The notes beneath the pieces were generated by a model. The model saw only the letters and a program-made list of their open reading frames with translations. It was not told the DNA's origin and did not search any database. DNA of 64,000 bases from Candidatus Electryonea clarkiae (GTDB lineage: Bacteria; Electryoneota; Electryoneia; Electryoneales; Electryoneaceae): positions 1 through 64,000 of the forward strand of contig JAVCCM010000059.1 in the NCBI GenBank assembly GCA_030765455.1, in the 5' to 3' direction. Positions 1 through 8,651 of this stretch are shown one piece after another (the first letter of the stretch is position 1; every line of letters begins with the position of its first letter). A program made the position numbers and the translations under genes.

Positions 1-23
1 CTCCAATAGTACAAAATCCAGAA

Positions 24-112
24 GCTCCAGCGGAGCGAAATCATTTAGCCCGGTGCGTAAGCGCCGGGAGATGTAATCAGAATTTATTCAGCCCCGCAGG
101 GGCGAAAGAAAT
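24..112 (+). repeat. Three-hairpin element family A, copy 1
   Basis: Three consecutive hairpins are visible: GCTCCAGCGGAGC (24-36), CCCGGTGCGTAAGCGCCGGG (49-68) and GCCCCGCAGGGGC (91-103). They are joined by the linker GAAATCATTTA and end in GAAAGAAAT. A second copy with the same order but different, still paired stems lies inverted at 200-292. Confidence 0.75.
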
Positions 113-199
113 AAGATCAAATAAAGAAAATAATATTATTCAAATAAAAATAATTCAGGCAACGTTTATTTTATATTAAACATAGAGTCCGGCATTGTA

Positions 200-292
200 A
201 ATTTCTTTCGCCCTTGCAGGGCTTCAGATACGGTTGACTAACCAGTTCCCCCGGCTTACGCCGAGGGCTACATGCTATCGACCCTTCGGGTC
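200..292 (-). repeat. Three-hairpin element family A, copy 2 (inverted)
   Basis: Read on the minus strand it gives GACCCGAAGGGTC, linker GATAGCATGTA, a hairpin around GGCGTAAGCC, a linker, GCCCTGCAAGGGC and GAAAGAAAT. Order, linker and tail match copy 1. Stem bases differ but remain complementary: GCTCC/GGAGC becomes GACCC/GGGTC. Copies 1 and 2 face opposite directions, about 90 bp apart. Confidence 0.75.
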
Positions 293-322
293 TTTTTACA
301 AACCTTTTCTTTTGACTACCGA

Positions 323-478
323 TGTTTCTTTTAACCACTCCTGGTTCTTCCAAACCTGCCTTGTTTCTCGCAAACCTGCCTTGTTCCTTTAAAACCTCCC
401 TTGTTTCTTAGCCTCCATTATTTCTTCTAAACCTCCCCTATTCCGCATAAACCCCTCTTATTTCTTCTAAACCTGCCG
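323..478. repeat. Degenerate 20-bp tandem repeat, about 8 units
   Basis: Eight consecutive units start at 323, 342, 362, 382, 402, 419, 439 and 459. Most are exactly 20 bp; the first is 19 bp and the fifth 17 bp. Typical units are TGTTTCTCGCAAACCTGCCT, TGTTCCTTTAAAACCTCCCT and TATTTCTTCTAAACCTGCCG. The top strand is pyrimidine-rich with a recurring TTTCTT-n-AAACCT core. There are no spacers between units, so it is not a CRISPR array. It ends about 175 bp before the carA start. Confidence 0.8.
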
Positions 479-652
479 GAATAAATCACATGGTTGCTTC
501 GTTTTTACCCGATTTGATTGTGTAGTTATTCATCTATGATTCTTTCTCTCAGCAACGAGATTAAAATCTGTTCCACTTTTCAATGCATCCCCTCTCGAGT
601 ATCTTCAACAGCATATAAAAATAATTCTTCATAATGCTATCAAAGGCAAACT

Positions 653-1789
653 TTGAATTCAAACAAGATAATCGGGGGATACCTTTTATTCGAGGATGGC
701 ACCAGGTTTCCCGGAGAGGTTTGTCATTCCAAATCACCTGCCCTCGGTGAAGGAGTATTCAATACGTCTCACACCGGCTACCAGGAAATACTCACCGATC
801 CCTCCTATTTTCGTCAAATTATGGTTTTTACTGCTCCTCATATCGGAAATGTTGGAATCAATACGGAAGATTATGAATCAGGACGAATTTATGTGTCGGG
901 TCTCGTCGTAAGAAGCCTGACAAATATTCCCCGAAACTGGCGTTCTGAGGAAGACCTGGCAGGGTGGCTGGAAAAATCCAGCGTACCTTTGTTGGCCGGA
1001 GTAGATACACGAGCTGTTACCCTCCATATCAGGGAACAAGGTGCGATGAGAGCAGGGATATTCCCTGATAACATCCCACTTGAATCTGCTAAAGAACAAG
1101 TCGAATCATCATCTGAAATGACCGGTGCAAACCTGGCAAATGAAGTCACTTGTAACGAAGCTTATACTTTCAATGACTCCCAGCTCAAAACTGATTGGCA
1201 TTCCAAGGATGAAAGTGGCAAAGATCTTCGAGTCGGAGTGCTTGATTTCGGAGTTAAAAGAAACATCTTATTAGAGCTTTTCAGTCGTGGATGTGAGGTC
1301 GAAGTCTTACCGGCAAATATCACCGCATCAGAAATATTATCAAGAAATTACGATGGTATCCTGGCATCAAATGGTCCGGGTGATCCGGCTGCCGTGTCTA
1401 ATGGTATTGATACATTACGGGAACTGTTCGGCAAAATGCCACTATTCGGTATTTGCCTCGGTCATCAGCTTATAAGTCTTGCGGCAGGTTTGAGTACGTT
1501 TAAACTGACATTCGGTCATCGTGGAGCAAATCATCCGGTCAGGAGAATAGCTGATAACACTGTTGAAATAACCTCACAGAATCACGGCTTTGCGGTGAAT
1601 CATGACGATATCGGTGATGACTGGGAAATAACCCATATTAATTTGAATGACCAGACTGTTGAGGGTTTAGCACATAAATCCCTGCCCATCTTTTCCACCC
1701 AGTATCACCCCGAGGCGAGTCCGGGACCACATGACAGCCTGATTTATTTTGACCGGTTTATCACGGAGATGCTAAATGCCAAAGCGTGA
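653..1789 (+). CDS. carA: Carbamoyl-phosphate synthase, small (glutaminase) subunit
   Basis: This subunit hydrolyses glutamine and passes ammonia to CarB for carbamoyl phosphate synthesis, feeding pyrimidine and arginine production in the cytoplasm. The 378-residue length is normal. The N-terminal CarA domain (about 1-150) contains the conserved [21 protein letters not shown] stretch. The C-terminal class I amidotransferase domain has the nucleophile elbow GICLGHQ (Cys268) and His352/Glu354 in YHPEASPGP. The start is TTG at 653, preceded by AAAGG six bases upstream; no in-frame ATG fits. The 3' end overlaps carB by 14 bp, which implies translational coupling. Confidence 0.97.
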   Translation: MNSNKIIGGYLLFEDGTRFPGEVCHSKSPALGEGVFNTSHTGYQEILTDPSYFRQIMVFTAPHIGNVGINTEDYESGRIYVSGLVVRSLTNIPRNWRSEEDLAGWLEKSSVPLLAGVDTRAVTLHIREQGAMRAGIFPDNIPLESAKEQVESSSEMTGANLANEVTCNEAYTFNDSQLKTDWHSKDESGKDLRVGVLDFGVKRNILLELFSRGCEVEVLPANITASEILSRNYDGILASNGPGDPAAVSNGIDTLRELFGKMPLFGICLGHQLISLAAGLSTFKLTFGHRGANHPVRRIADNTVEITSQNHGFAVNHDDIGDDWEITHINLNDQTVEGLAHKSLPIFSTQYHPEASPGPHDSLIYFDRFITEMLNAKA

Positions 1790-4700
1790 TGACATAAAAT
1801 CTGTAGTAGTGCTTGGCAGTGGTCCCATAGTCATCGGACAGGCTTGTGAGTTCGATTATTCCGGCACACAGGCTGTCCGGGCGTTGAAAGAGGAAGGTAT
1901 AAGAGTTGTCTTGATCAATAGTAATCCAGCGACAATAATGACCGACTCAAAACTTGCGGATGCTACCTACGTCGAAGCCCTTGAAGTGGATATGGTCGAA
2001 CGCATACTGGAGATAGAAAAACCGGATGCCCTCCTCCCTACTATGGGTGGTCAGACAGCATTAAACCTTGCTATGGATTTGCATTCTGAAGGTATCCTTG
2101 ACCAATACGGAGTGAGATTACTCGGTGCTTCCGTTCGTGCCATCAAAATGGCGGAGGATCGTGAACAATTCTATAATGCAATGCGCAGAATCAACCTGGA
2201 TATTCCTGAAGGTGGTTTTGCTAAATCTCTTGAAGAAGCATTATCCGTTCTCGAAATTACCGGTATGCCTGCTATTATCCGACCGTCTTTTACACTTGGT
2301 GGCGTTGGTGGATCAGTTGTTTATAACCGTGAAGAATTTGAAGATAGAGTGCAATGGGGACTGTCAAGAAGTCCGACAAATGAAATCTTGATTGAAGAAG
2401 CTTTAACCGGTTGGAAAGAGTTCGAATTAGAAGTAATGCGTGACCGTGCGGATCAATGCGTTGTGATTTGTTCTATCGAAAACGTTGATCCCCTGGGTGT
2501 TCATACCGGCGATTCGATAACTGTCGCACCGGCGCAAACTCTCACTGATAAAGAGTATCAGCGGATGCGTGATGCAGCATTTGCGGTAATCAGGGAAATC
2601 GGGGTCGAAACCGGCGGCTCAAATATTCAGTTCGGGATTCATCCTGATACCGGACGAATGGTAGTGATTGAAATGAATCCCCGTGTTAGCCGTTCATCCG
2701 CACTTGCTTCCAAAGCCACAGGATTTCCCATCGCAAGAATCGCAGCCAAATTAGCTGTGGGTTACCGGCTGGACGAAATTCCAAATGCGATCACTAAAAA
2801 AACACCGGCATGTTTCGAACCGGCGCTTGATTATGTCGTAGTAAAAATTCCTCGCTGGACTTTTGAAAAATTCCCCGCAGTCAATCAAACCCTCGGCAGT
2901 CAAATGAAATCCGTTGGCGAGGTAATGGCTATCGGGAGAACCTTTCCTGAAGCGTTACAAAAAGCTCTACGCAGCCTGGAACAGGGACGTTCCGGATTGG
3001 GTTCTGACGGAAAAGATGTTATCGCCTCTGATAATGTAGAACCACATCTTCTTCATGAGTGGCGCCAATTAGTCCAGAGAAAACTTGCAGTTCCCCGCCC
3101 GGAAAACATCTTTTACCTTCGTCATGCCCTGAAGCTGGGAATGAGTTCGGATCAATTATCGAAAGCAACCGGAATTGATGCATGGTTCCTGGATCAGATT
3201 GAATTAATAGTAGATACAGAGAAACGCCTGCGGGCGATTTCACCTAAGAATGGCACTGACTTGACCACTCTGAGAAGAGTTGTGAGCAATAGTGTACTCC
3301 GTAACGCCAAACGTTTGGGCTTCTCAGATATTCAGTTGGCTCATCTATTCAGATGTGATGAGGAAACTATCCGACGGCTTCGAGAAATATTCGATTTACA
3401 TGCCGTTCACCTTCCGGTTGATACCTGTGCTGCTGAATTTGAGGCATTTACTCCATATTATTATTCAACATATGAGTCTGGTGCAGGAGAAGTTGCAGCC
3501 AGCACAAAACCCTCGATAATTGTTCTGGGCAGCGGACCTAACCGGATCGGACAAGGGATTGAGTTTGATTATTGTTGTGTCCATGCATCAATTACACTTC
3601 GTGACGAAGGTTATGACAGTGTGATGGTTAATTGTAATCCTGAAACAGTCTCTACGGACTATGATATTTCAAGCCGACTGTATTTTGAACCTATCACTCT
3701 CGAAGACGTGCTCGAAATTTGCCGGGTCGAAAATCCTGATGGGATACTCGTTCAGTTTGGCGGACAGACTCCATTGAAAATTGCCGAATCACTCGAACAG
3801 CATGGAATCAAAATACTTGGCACATCTCCTGCCCGAATTGCTGATGCAGAGGACCGTGAAAAATTCGGTTCGATTCTAAAAAACCTTGAGATCCCCCACC
3901 CTTCCTATGGTATCGCAAAAGATTTCACAGAAGCCGGGCAAATCGCAGAAGACGTTGGCTACCCAATCCTGGTGCGCCCCAGTTTTGTTCTCGGCGGAAG
4001 AGCTATGGAGATCGTCTATGATGCGGCAATGCTCGATGTTTATCTGCGCGAATCGGCAGGTGAAGTCAGTCCGGATTATCCAGTGTTGATAGACAGATAT
4101 ATTGAAGATGCCTTTGAGTTCGACGTCGATGCTGTTTCAGACGGTAATGAAACGATTATATGCGGGATCATGCAGCATATAGAGGAAGCTGGTATTCACA
4201 GCGGGGACTCAGCATGTGTATTGCCCCCATTTATTCTAACTGATGGACAACGCGACCACATGGTGGAAATAACTCAATCATTAGCCGGAGCGTTACAGGT
4301 AATCGGATTAATGAATGTACAATTCGCCTTCCGCGATGGAGAAATGTTTGTCCTTGAAGTAAATCCCAGGGCAAGCCGTACCATTCCATTCGTATCAAAA
4401 GCAACCGGAGTTAACTGGATCAGGATCGCAACACGCTGCATAGTAGGCAGAAGTCTTAAAGAACAGGGAATAAAACAACAATTGAACCAACCACATTATG
4501 CAGTAAAAGAGGTCGTCTTTCCCTTCAGCAGGTTTGAAGGAGTCAATCCATTTTTAGGTCCTGAAATGCGTTCTACAGGCGAAGTCATGGGTGTAGCAGA
4601 AACTTTCAGTGAAGCCTATTCGAAAGCGCTTTACGCATCTGGAACATATCTTCCCACGTCGGGCAATGTATTCATATCAGTGAATATACGTGATAAAGAA

Positions 4701-5051
4701 CGCACATTGGAAATTGCTAAAAGACTGCTTTTACTTGGCTTTAAGATCATTGCCACCCAAGGAACACGGGAATTTCTGCTGCAAAACTCTATCGAATCAT
4801 CATCTGTTTTCAAAGTGAATGAAGGACGACCAAATATCGTTGATTTGATGAAAAATGGTGAGATTCAAATGCTCATAAATACGCCATTTGGAAGAGAATC
4901 TTTCTATGATGAAAGAATTGTAGGTGAAACAGCCTACCGTATGGGTTTACCCCTGATCACCACTCTTTCAGCGGCGGAAGCTGCGTTAGGTGCTATCGAA
5001 GCTATTGGAAAGAATCCATTAAATCCATTGAAACTCCAAAAGTTACATTAG
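1776..5051 (+). CDS. carB: Carbamoyl-phosphate synthase, large subunit
   Basis: This is the synthetase subunit that makes carbamoyl phosphate from bicarbonate, ammonia and two ATP in complex with CarA. At 1091 residues it is slightly longer than the E. coli protein. Two homologous ATP-grasp halves are visible (about 1-400 and 550-935), each opening with a VLGSGP-x-xIGQ-type motif. They flank an oligomerisation region, and a C-terminal MGS-like allosteric domain (about 940-1091) starts near GNVFISVN. The ATG start lies inside the end of carA with GGAGA at 1765-1769. Allosteric control by UMP or ornithine is known in the family but cannot be read here. Confidence 0.97.
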   Translation: MPKRDDIKSVVVLGSGPIVIGQACEFDYSGTQAVRALKEEGIRVVLINSNPATIMTDSKLADATYVEALEVDMVERILEIEKPDALLPTMGGQTALNLAMDLHSEGILDQYGVRLLGASVRAIKMAEDREQFYNAMRRINLDIPEGGFAKSLEEALSVLEITGMPAIIRPSFTLGGVGGSVVYNREEFEDRVQWGLSRSPTNEILIEEALTGWKEFELEVMRDRADQCVVICSIENVDPLGVHTGDSITVAPAQTLTDKEYQRMRDAAFAVIREIGVETGGSNIQFGIHPDTGRMVVIEMNPRVSRSSALASKATGFPIARIAAKLAVGYRLDEIPNAITKKTPACFEPALDYVVVKIPRWTFEKFPAVNQTLGSQMKSVGEVMAIGRTFPEALQKALRSLEQGRSGLGSDGKDVIASDNVEPHLLHEWRQLVQRKLAVPRPENIFYLRHALKLGMSSDQLSKATGIDAWFLDQIELIVDTEKRLRAISPKNGTDLTTLRRVVSNSVLRNAKRLGFSDIQLAHLFRCDEETIRRLREIFDLHAVHLPVDTCAAEFEAFTPYYYSTYESGAGEVAASTKPSIIVLGSGPNRIGQGIEFDYCCVHASITLRDEGYDSVMVNCNPETVSTDYDISSRLYFEPITLEDVLEICRVENPDGILVQFGGQTPLKIAESLEQHGIKILGTSPARIADAEDREKFGSILKNLEIPHPSYGIAKDFTEAGQIAEDVGYPILVRPSFVLGGRAMEIVYDAAMLDVYLRESAGEVSPDYPVLIDRYIEDAFEFDVDAVSDGNETIICGIMQHIEEAGIHSGDSACVLPPFILTDGQRDHMVEITQSLAGALQVIGLMNVQFAFRDGEMFVLEVNPRASRTIPFVSKATGVNWIRIATRCIVGRSLKEQGIKQQLNQPHYAVKEVVFPFSRFEGVNPFLGPEMRSTGEVMGVAETFSEAYSKALYASGTYLPTSGNVFISVNIRDKERTLEIAKRLLLLGFKIIATQGTREFLLQNSIESSSVFKVNEGRPNIVDLMKNGEIQMLINTPFGRESFYDERIVGETAYRMGLPLITTLSAAEAALGAIEAIGKNPLNPLKLQKLH

Positions 5052-5169
5052 ATTTTCCCTCCAATATAATATCAAGTTGCGTAATTTCTTCACATTCCAT
5101 ATACTGACATTGGAAAGTTTTATTGGATACTGCATTGTAAAATATAATTTAGTAAATATAATTGAATCC

Positions 5170-5251
5170 ATCCCCGAAGGGGATAGATTTGAATAGCCAT
5201 GGGTGATAACCCATGGAGACAATGATTCTTCCCATCAACCCTGAAGGGGTT
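5170..5251 (-). repeat. Three-hairpin element family B, copy 1
   Basis: Read on the minus strand: hairpin 1 AACCC...GGGTT, hairpin 2 CCATGGGTTATCACCCATGG (5197-5216), linker CTATTCAAATCTATC, hairpin 3 ATCCCCTTCGGGGAT (5170-5184). Order and linker match the copies at 5335-5419 and 60604-60690, while hairpin 2 and 3 stems differ by compensatory changes. Confidence 0.75.
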
Positions 5252-5334
5252 TAACCATAAAAGCATGAAAAAACGGGAAAACATTTTTCGTAACAAACGC
5301 AGCATAATATCGGTATATCAGTAACAAATATTGT

Positions 5335-5419
5335 CCAACCCCGTCAGGGTTGGTTTGTTTCAATCTCTGTCCCACAGGTTAACACCTGTGGCTATTCATA
5401 TTTTTCCCCTTCAGGGAAA
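5335..5419 (+). repeat. Three-hairpin element family B, copy 2
   Basis: Hairpin 1 is CCAACCCCGTCAGGGTTGG (5335-5353), hairpin 2 is CACAGGTTAACACCTGTG (5373-5390), then linker GCTATTCATA and hairpin 3 TTTCCCCTTCAGGGAAA (5403-5419). It faces away from copy 1, with about 85 bp between them. Confidence 0.75.
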
Positions 5420-5581
5420 TAGGATAAACTATACAGTTACATATGTGGTTATTCATATTTTCCCTTACAAGAAAACAGATTGATCTATCAGTTACGTATT
5501 TTGATATCTGACTCCAAGAGGGCTGAGGTTCATGCGACTTTTGGGATTTTTGCAGCGTCTTTTAACTGAAGTACGACATCG

Positions 5582-6115
5582 ATGTTGAAATTGGCAAACA
5601 TGAAATTTGAAGAAATCTTGAGACCGGTTTACCCTGAGCTTGTTCGATATTCTCGAGCGATGGCGGGTTCTGCAAATGATGGTGATGACCTGTTGCAGGA
5701 CTCACTGGTGAAAGCATGGAAATCTTTCACCAGGCTCAAGAAACAGGAACAGTTCAAGTACTGGCTGATGAGTATCATCAGGAATACCCACAGAAGCAAT
5801 AAACGTCGTAAATGGCTTGGGATGTGGGTATCACTTGATGCAATAGTCAATCAACCGGCGGAAGAAGAACTACCTTTTGAGGATAAGGAACTGGTTCGCA
5901 TTGCTTTGCAGGGTGTACCCGTGACTCAGCGTGAAGCCATTATCCTGTTCGAAATTCTGGGTATGTCTGTCAAAGAAATCGCAAAAATTCAAAAAACGAG
6001 TATTTCTGCTGTAAAAAGTCGTCTGTCGAGAGGGCGTTTGAAGTTGAAGGAACGTTACGAAACCCTTAACCAGGAGGAGGTCAATCATGAAACAGACCTT
6101 GCCAGAGTGGTTTGA
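5582..6115 (+). CDS. RNA polymerase sigma factor, ECF (sigma-70) family
   Basis: This is a short alternative sigma factor that would direct RNA polymerase to a specific envelope or stress regulon. In its 177 residues, sigma region 2 lies at about 10-75 with DDLLQDSLVKAW, and region 4 at about 105-160 has the helix-turn-helix GMSVKEIAKIQKTSISAVKSRLSRGR. There is no extra C-terminal domain. The start is uncertain: ATG at 5582 or the in-frame ATG at 5600, neither with a strong ribosome site. The 3' end overlaps the next gene by 29 bp. That neighbour is a one-pass membrane protein, the usual layout of an ECF sigma with its anti-sigma factor. Target promoters are unknown. Confidence 0.93.
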   Translation: MLKLANMKFEEILRPVYPELVRYSRAMAGSANDGDDLLQDSLVKAWKSFTRLKKQEQFKYWLMSIIRNTHRSNKRRKWLGMWVSLDAIVNQPAEEELPFEDKELVRIALQGVPVTQREAIILFEILGMSVKEIAKIQKTSISAVKSRLSRGRLKLKERYETLNQEEVNHETDLARVV

Positions 6116-6863
6116 AAAAGGCTTGCGTGATTTAAAGAGCGAGGAACCGGAACCGTTTCATTTTGAACGAACAATGGCACGAGTGCGGCAGAAAGAACAA
6201 AGGAGATTAAATATCATGAGTACATTTACACGCACAGCAATTGGAGTCGGTTTCTTTTGCTTGATAATCCTTGCACTTATCCTGATACCGGTGACTTTTA
6301 CCATGAATGTCGGTAGCACTGTCAGTGTCAAAATTCCGGTAAATACCGATGTATCTCACATGGATATAATTAAAGCCACGGATGGGTTGGAGGGTATAAC
6401 CAACAGCAATATCAGGATGACTCCTGATGGCATGACCCTTGATTTTGCTTTCAGACCAACCAAGTCGCGAAAAGCGGAAAACCTGGTTCGGGAAGCACTC
6501 GCAGGTGTTATTAATGATCCTTCCGGAATTGAATTCAACTCAGAAAACATGAAGGTTGAGGTAGGTGGAAATGCGTTAGCAGCCATTACCGGCGGAAGAA
6601 TATCCATCAACACCCAAGGATTATCTGACGAGCAAATCGAATCAGCGATTATTGCTGCTTTCGCCAGCCGTGGAATGGATGTTACAGACGTTGACGTGGA
6701 AACCACTAATGATGGTAATGAACGCAGGGTCGAAATTAGAGTAATGAAAGAACTGGAAGAAGGTGAAGAATTGGAATGCCCCGAAATCACTCTTGATCTT
6801 GAAGAAGGTCAGGAAGGAAGAAGGATTATCCGGAGGGAAATCAGGGAGGATTGCGAAGAATAG
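6087..6863 (+). CDS. Probable membrane anti-sigma factor (no zinc motif), 258 aa
   Basis: The gene overlaps the sigma-factor gene and starts behind a strong AGGAGGAGG (6072-6080), so the two are made together. An N-terminal cytoplasmic part (1-45) of charged helices would contact the sigma factor. One membrane segment is visible at about 46-70 (VGFFCLIILALILIPVTF), followed by about 190 extracytoplasmic residues rich in acidic side chains. The HxxxCxxC zinc motif of ZAS anti-sigma factors is absent. The periplasmic part shows no family I recognise. The anti-sigma role is inferred from overlap and topology; a regulated envelope protein is the alternative. A terminator follows. Confidence 0.6.
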   Translation: MKQTLPEWFEKGLRDLKSEEPEPFHFERTMARVRQKEQRRLNIMSTFTRTAIGVGFFCLIILALILIPVTFTMNVGSTVSVKIPVNTDVSHMDIIKATDGLEGITNSNIRMTPDGMTLDFAFRPTKSRKAENLVREALAGVINDPSGIEFNSENMKVEVGGNALAAITGGRISINTQGLSDEQIESAIIAAFASRGMDVTDVDVETTNDGNERRVEIRVMKELEEGEELECPEITLDLEEGQEGRRIIRREIREDCEE

Positions 6864-6894
6864 AAAAATTTAATTGCATTAAAAAACATATTGT

Positions 6895-6930
6895 AAAAGC
6901 CCGGATTCCGAAAATTCCGGGCTTTTTATT
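6895..6930 (+). terminator. Rho-independent terminator of the sigma/anti-sigma operon
   Basis: A perfect 10-bp stem AAAGCCCGGA / TCCGGGCTTT (6896-6905 with 6916-6925) is followed by a T tract ending at 6927. It lies 32 bp after the stop codon of the upstream gene. Confidence 0.9.
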
Positions 6931-6950
6931 TATCTCTTTAATAATATGAT

Positions 6951-7098
6951 ACTAGTACTCCAGTTCACATGCTTTGGGGTGCACTGTCATTCTCGGGCTT
7001 GACCCGGGAATCCACCATTTACATTGAATCCGAGCATGGATTCCCGGGTCAAGCCCGAGAATGACAACCCCTCATAGTGAAGGAATCAATGTACTAGA
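6951..7098. repeat. Inverted-repeat (MITE-like) element with a perfect 29-bp core
   Basis: GTCATTCTCGGGCTTGACCC... at 6986-7014 is perfectly inverted at 7037-7065. Imperfect pairing extends outward to CTAGTAC-like ends near 6951 and 7098. Related elements lie at 17115, 20615, 24367, 30123 and 34518. There is no transposase inside, so it is non-autonomous. Confidence 0.85.
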
Positions 7099-7104
7099 AT
7101 TCTA

Positions 7105-8124
7105 TTACTTCTTCAGTTTTTCTTCAATACGATCCAGTTGATACTGCGCTGCCTGCCTGTAGTCACGATGCTGGAGGGCTTTGTTGTATGCGCCTTTCGC
7201 TTCAGTCAGTTTGCCGGATTGTTCGTAAGCCCAACCTAATTCAAACCAGGCGGCGGCAAAGTTCTGGCGATTTGCAATTGCAGACTGTGCCGATTGAATA
7301 GCATCACTGTACTTTGCAAGTTTGTTATTTGCCTCAGCAAGCGCTGTAAGATATTTATAATCAGTAGGTTTTATTTCTGTTGCTTTTTTATATGCCTCTA
7401 CAGCTTCAGCCCAGGAACCTTTCTGACCCAATGCTTTGCCTAAGTAATTGTAAGCTTCATCATTTCTCGGATTCGCCATCACAGCTTGTTCATAAGCGCC
7501 AATAGCTTGTTCAAAATTCTTCTGACGGAAATATGCCAGCCCCATACCGCTGAATGCTTTGCTTTTTTCCGCGTCCTGTATGTTTTCCAGCGCAATTGCC
7601 GATCTGAATGATTCCATTGCCTCATCAAACCGTTTCATCTTATTTAAAAGAAGACCACGAGCAATGTGTGCCTTGGAATAAGTGTTATCCAATTGAACAG
7701 CTTTTGAGTAGAATTCCAATGCCTTGTCGTATTTCTTTAACATTTGCATAGTCTGCCCAAGGCTGAAATATGCACGCTGCTCCAAAGGATTCAGTTTTAT
7801 GGATTCCTCGAAAAGTTTCGCCGCCTCATCATACCTCCTCGCCCTCAACTTCTGGTTTCCTTCGTTGTACTTGGCGATTGATCGTGATTTAGCTTCTTTG
7901 TCAGCCTGCAAGGCATTCATCAGCTTTTCAATTTCAGCTTTTAATACCTCCCACTTAGACATTAACTGATTGTATTCATCTTCGTTGGCTGCATCCTTCA
8001 TCTTCTCGGTAAGTTTATCAAGGGCGGCCATCTTTTCTTCGATTTCAGGTGTTTGCGCCATAACCTGGCAGGCAAGGAAGATCACCAATAGAAAAGTCAG
8101 GAATAGTTTTGTTCGATTCATCAT
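7105..8124 (-). CDS. Secreted tetratricopeptide-repeat protein, 339 aa
   Basis: An N-terminal signal peptide (about 1-23, ending in CQVMAQ) sends this protein to the periplasm or envelope. A short charged coiled-coil stretch follows (about 28-75). Seven TPR-like units then fill about 80-330, each with the W/Y-LG-A-Y-A-P pattern (for example KAFSGMGLAYFRQKNFEQAI). TPRs bind partner proteins, and no enzymatic motif is present. The start ATGATG at 8124 has AGAGGT upstream. The gene stands alone, transcribed towards the inverted-repeat element. The partner is unknown. Confidence 0.85.
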   Translation of the reverse strand: MMNRTKLFLTFLLVIFLACQVMAQTPEIEEKMAALDKLTEKMKDAANEDEYNQLMSKWEVLKAEIEKLMNALQADKEAKSRSIAKYNEGNQKLRARRYDEAAKLFEESIKLNPLEQRAYFSLGQTMQMLKKYDKALEFYSKAVQLDNTYSKAHIARGLLLNKMKRFDEAMESFRSAIALENIQDAEKSKAFSGMGLAYFRQKNFEQAIGAYEQAVMANPRNDEAYNYLGKALGQKGSWAEAVEAYKKATEIKPTDYKYLTALAEANNKLAKYSDAIQSAQSAIANRQNFAAAWFELGWAYEQSGKLTEAKGAYNKALQHRDYRQAAQYQLDRIEEKLKK

Positions 8125-8651
8125 TGTTATGCTTACCTCTTCTCGTTCATCAAATAATTCGTAAATATAGAAGGGTAGTGAAAAGCTCGCAACCTAAAAA
8201 TTTGCTCAAAATGTAAAATGCACTCTAAATAGTAGTTGATGGCTTTCACGTGAATATTGGACAATTGGCACTTTTTCGTGTCATTCCATAACAGAACATA
8301 TAAAGCATAGACTGCACACTATCTATTAACCGACATTTCAGATAAACGAAATTGAGATAGAGTAACTATTTGTTATTAATAATATAATCAAATACTCTGT
8401 TTGTCTGAATGAAGCAAAACTATGCAGCGATAAATGATCAATAGACATAATTGATACTACTTCTTTTTCCTCCATTCATTACCGTAAATCGCCCAAAGAA
8501 AACTGTAACTTAAACGACTCACAATTTAATAAAATATCGGCTTGTTTGTATGAATATCAACATTTTACGAGTTGGTATAATCATTGCTTTATACTAATTG
8601 CAGGACAAGTGTGGCAGCACTAATACTACAAAATACATGTAAGGAGACGAC
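8125..8651. other. Intergenic region between divergent genes
   Basis: The region is AT-rich and separates the minus-strand TPR gene from the plus-strand charged-repeat gene, so it should carry both promoters. Only one candidate was recognised, the extended -10 at 8573-8581. No open frame or repeat stands out. Confidence 0.5.
8573..8581 (+). promoter_or_regulatory. Candidate extended -10 promoter element
   Basis: TGGTATAAT matches the TGnTATAAT extended -10 consensus and lies 71 bp before the charged-repeat gene. No good -35 hexamer accompanies it, so the call is tentative. Confidence 0.35.

Larger units (their letters stand above)
1..652. other. Gene-free, repeat-rich region upstream of carA
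   Basis: No convincing gene lies here. The region holds two inverted copies of a three-hairpin element (24-112 and 200-292), a degenerate 20-bp tandem repeat (323-478) and an AT-rich leader before carA. A 60-codon reading frame on the minus strand (171-353) only translates the hairpin element and is not considered a gene. No clear promoter for carA was identified. Confidence 0.7.
5052..5581. other. Gene-free region with two inverted hairpin elements
   Basis: Between carB and the sigma-factor gene no coding potential was found. The region holds two oppositely oriented copies of hairpin element family B (5170-5251 minus, 5335-5419 plus). A decayed partial repeat of the second copy's linker and third hairpin follows at about 5440-5475 (gTGGTTATTCATATTTTCCC). 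No clear promoter was recognised. Confidence 0.65.

Noticed and set aside
171..353. 60-codon minus-strand frame in the 5' repeat region
   Set aside because: It translates the hairpin element; similar frames arise from such repeats, and there is no ribosome site or family match.
323..478. CRISPR-like array
   Set aside because: The units are contiguous 20-mers without unique spacers and no cas gene is present.
6356..6790. 144-codon minus-strand frame over the anti-sigma gene
   Set aside because: It lies wholly inside the better supported plus-strand gene with a strong ribosome site; serine-rich antisense frames are expected there.
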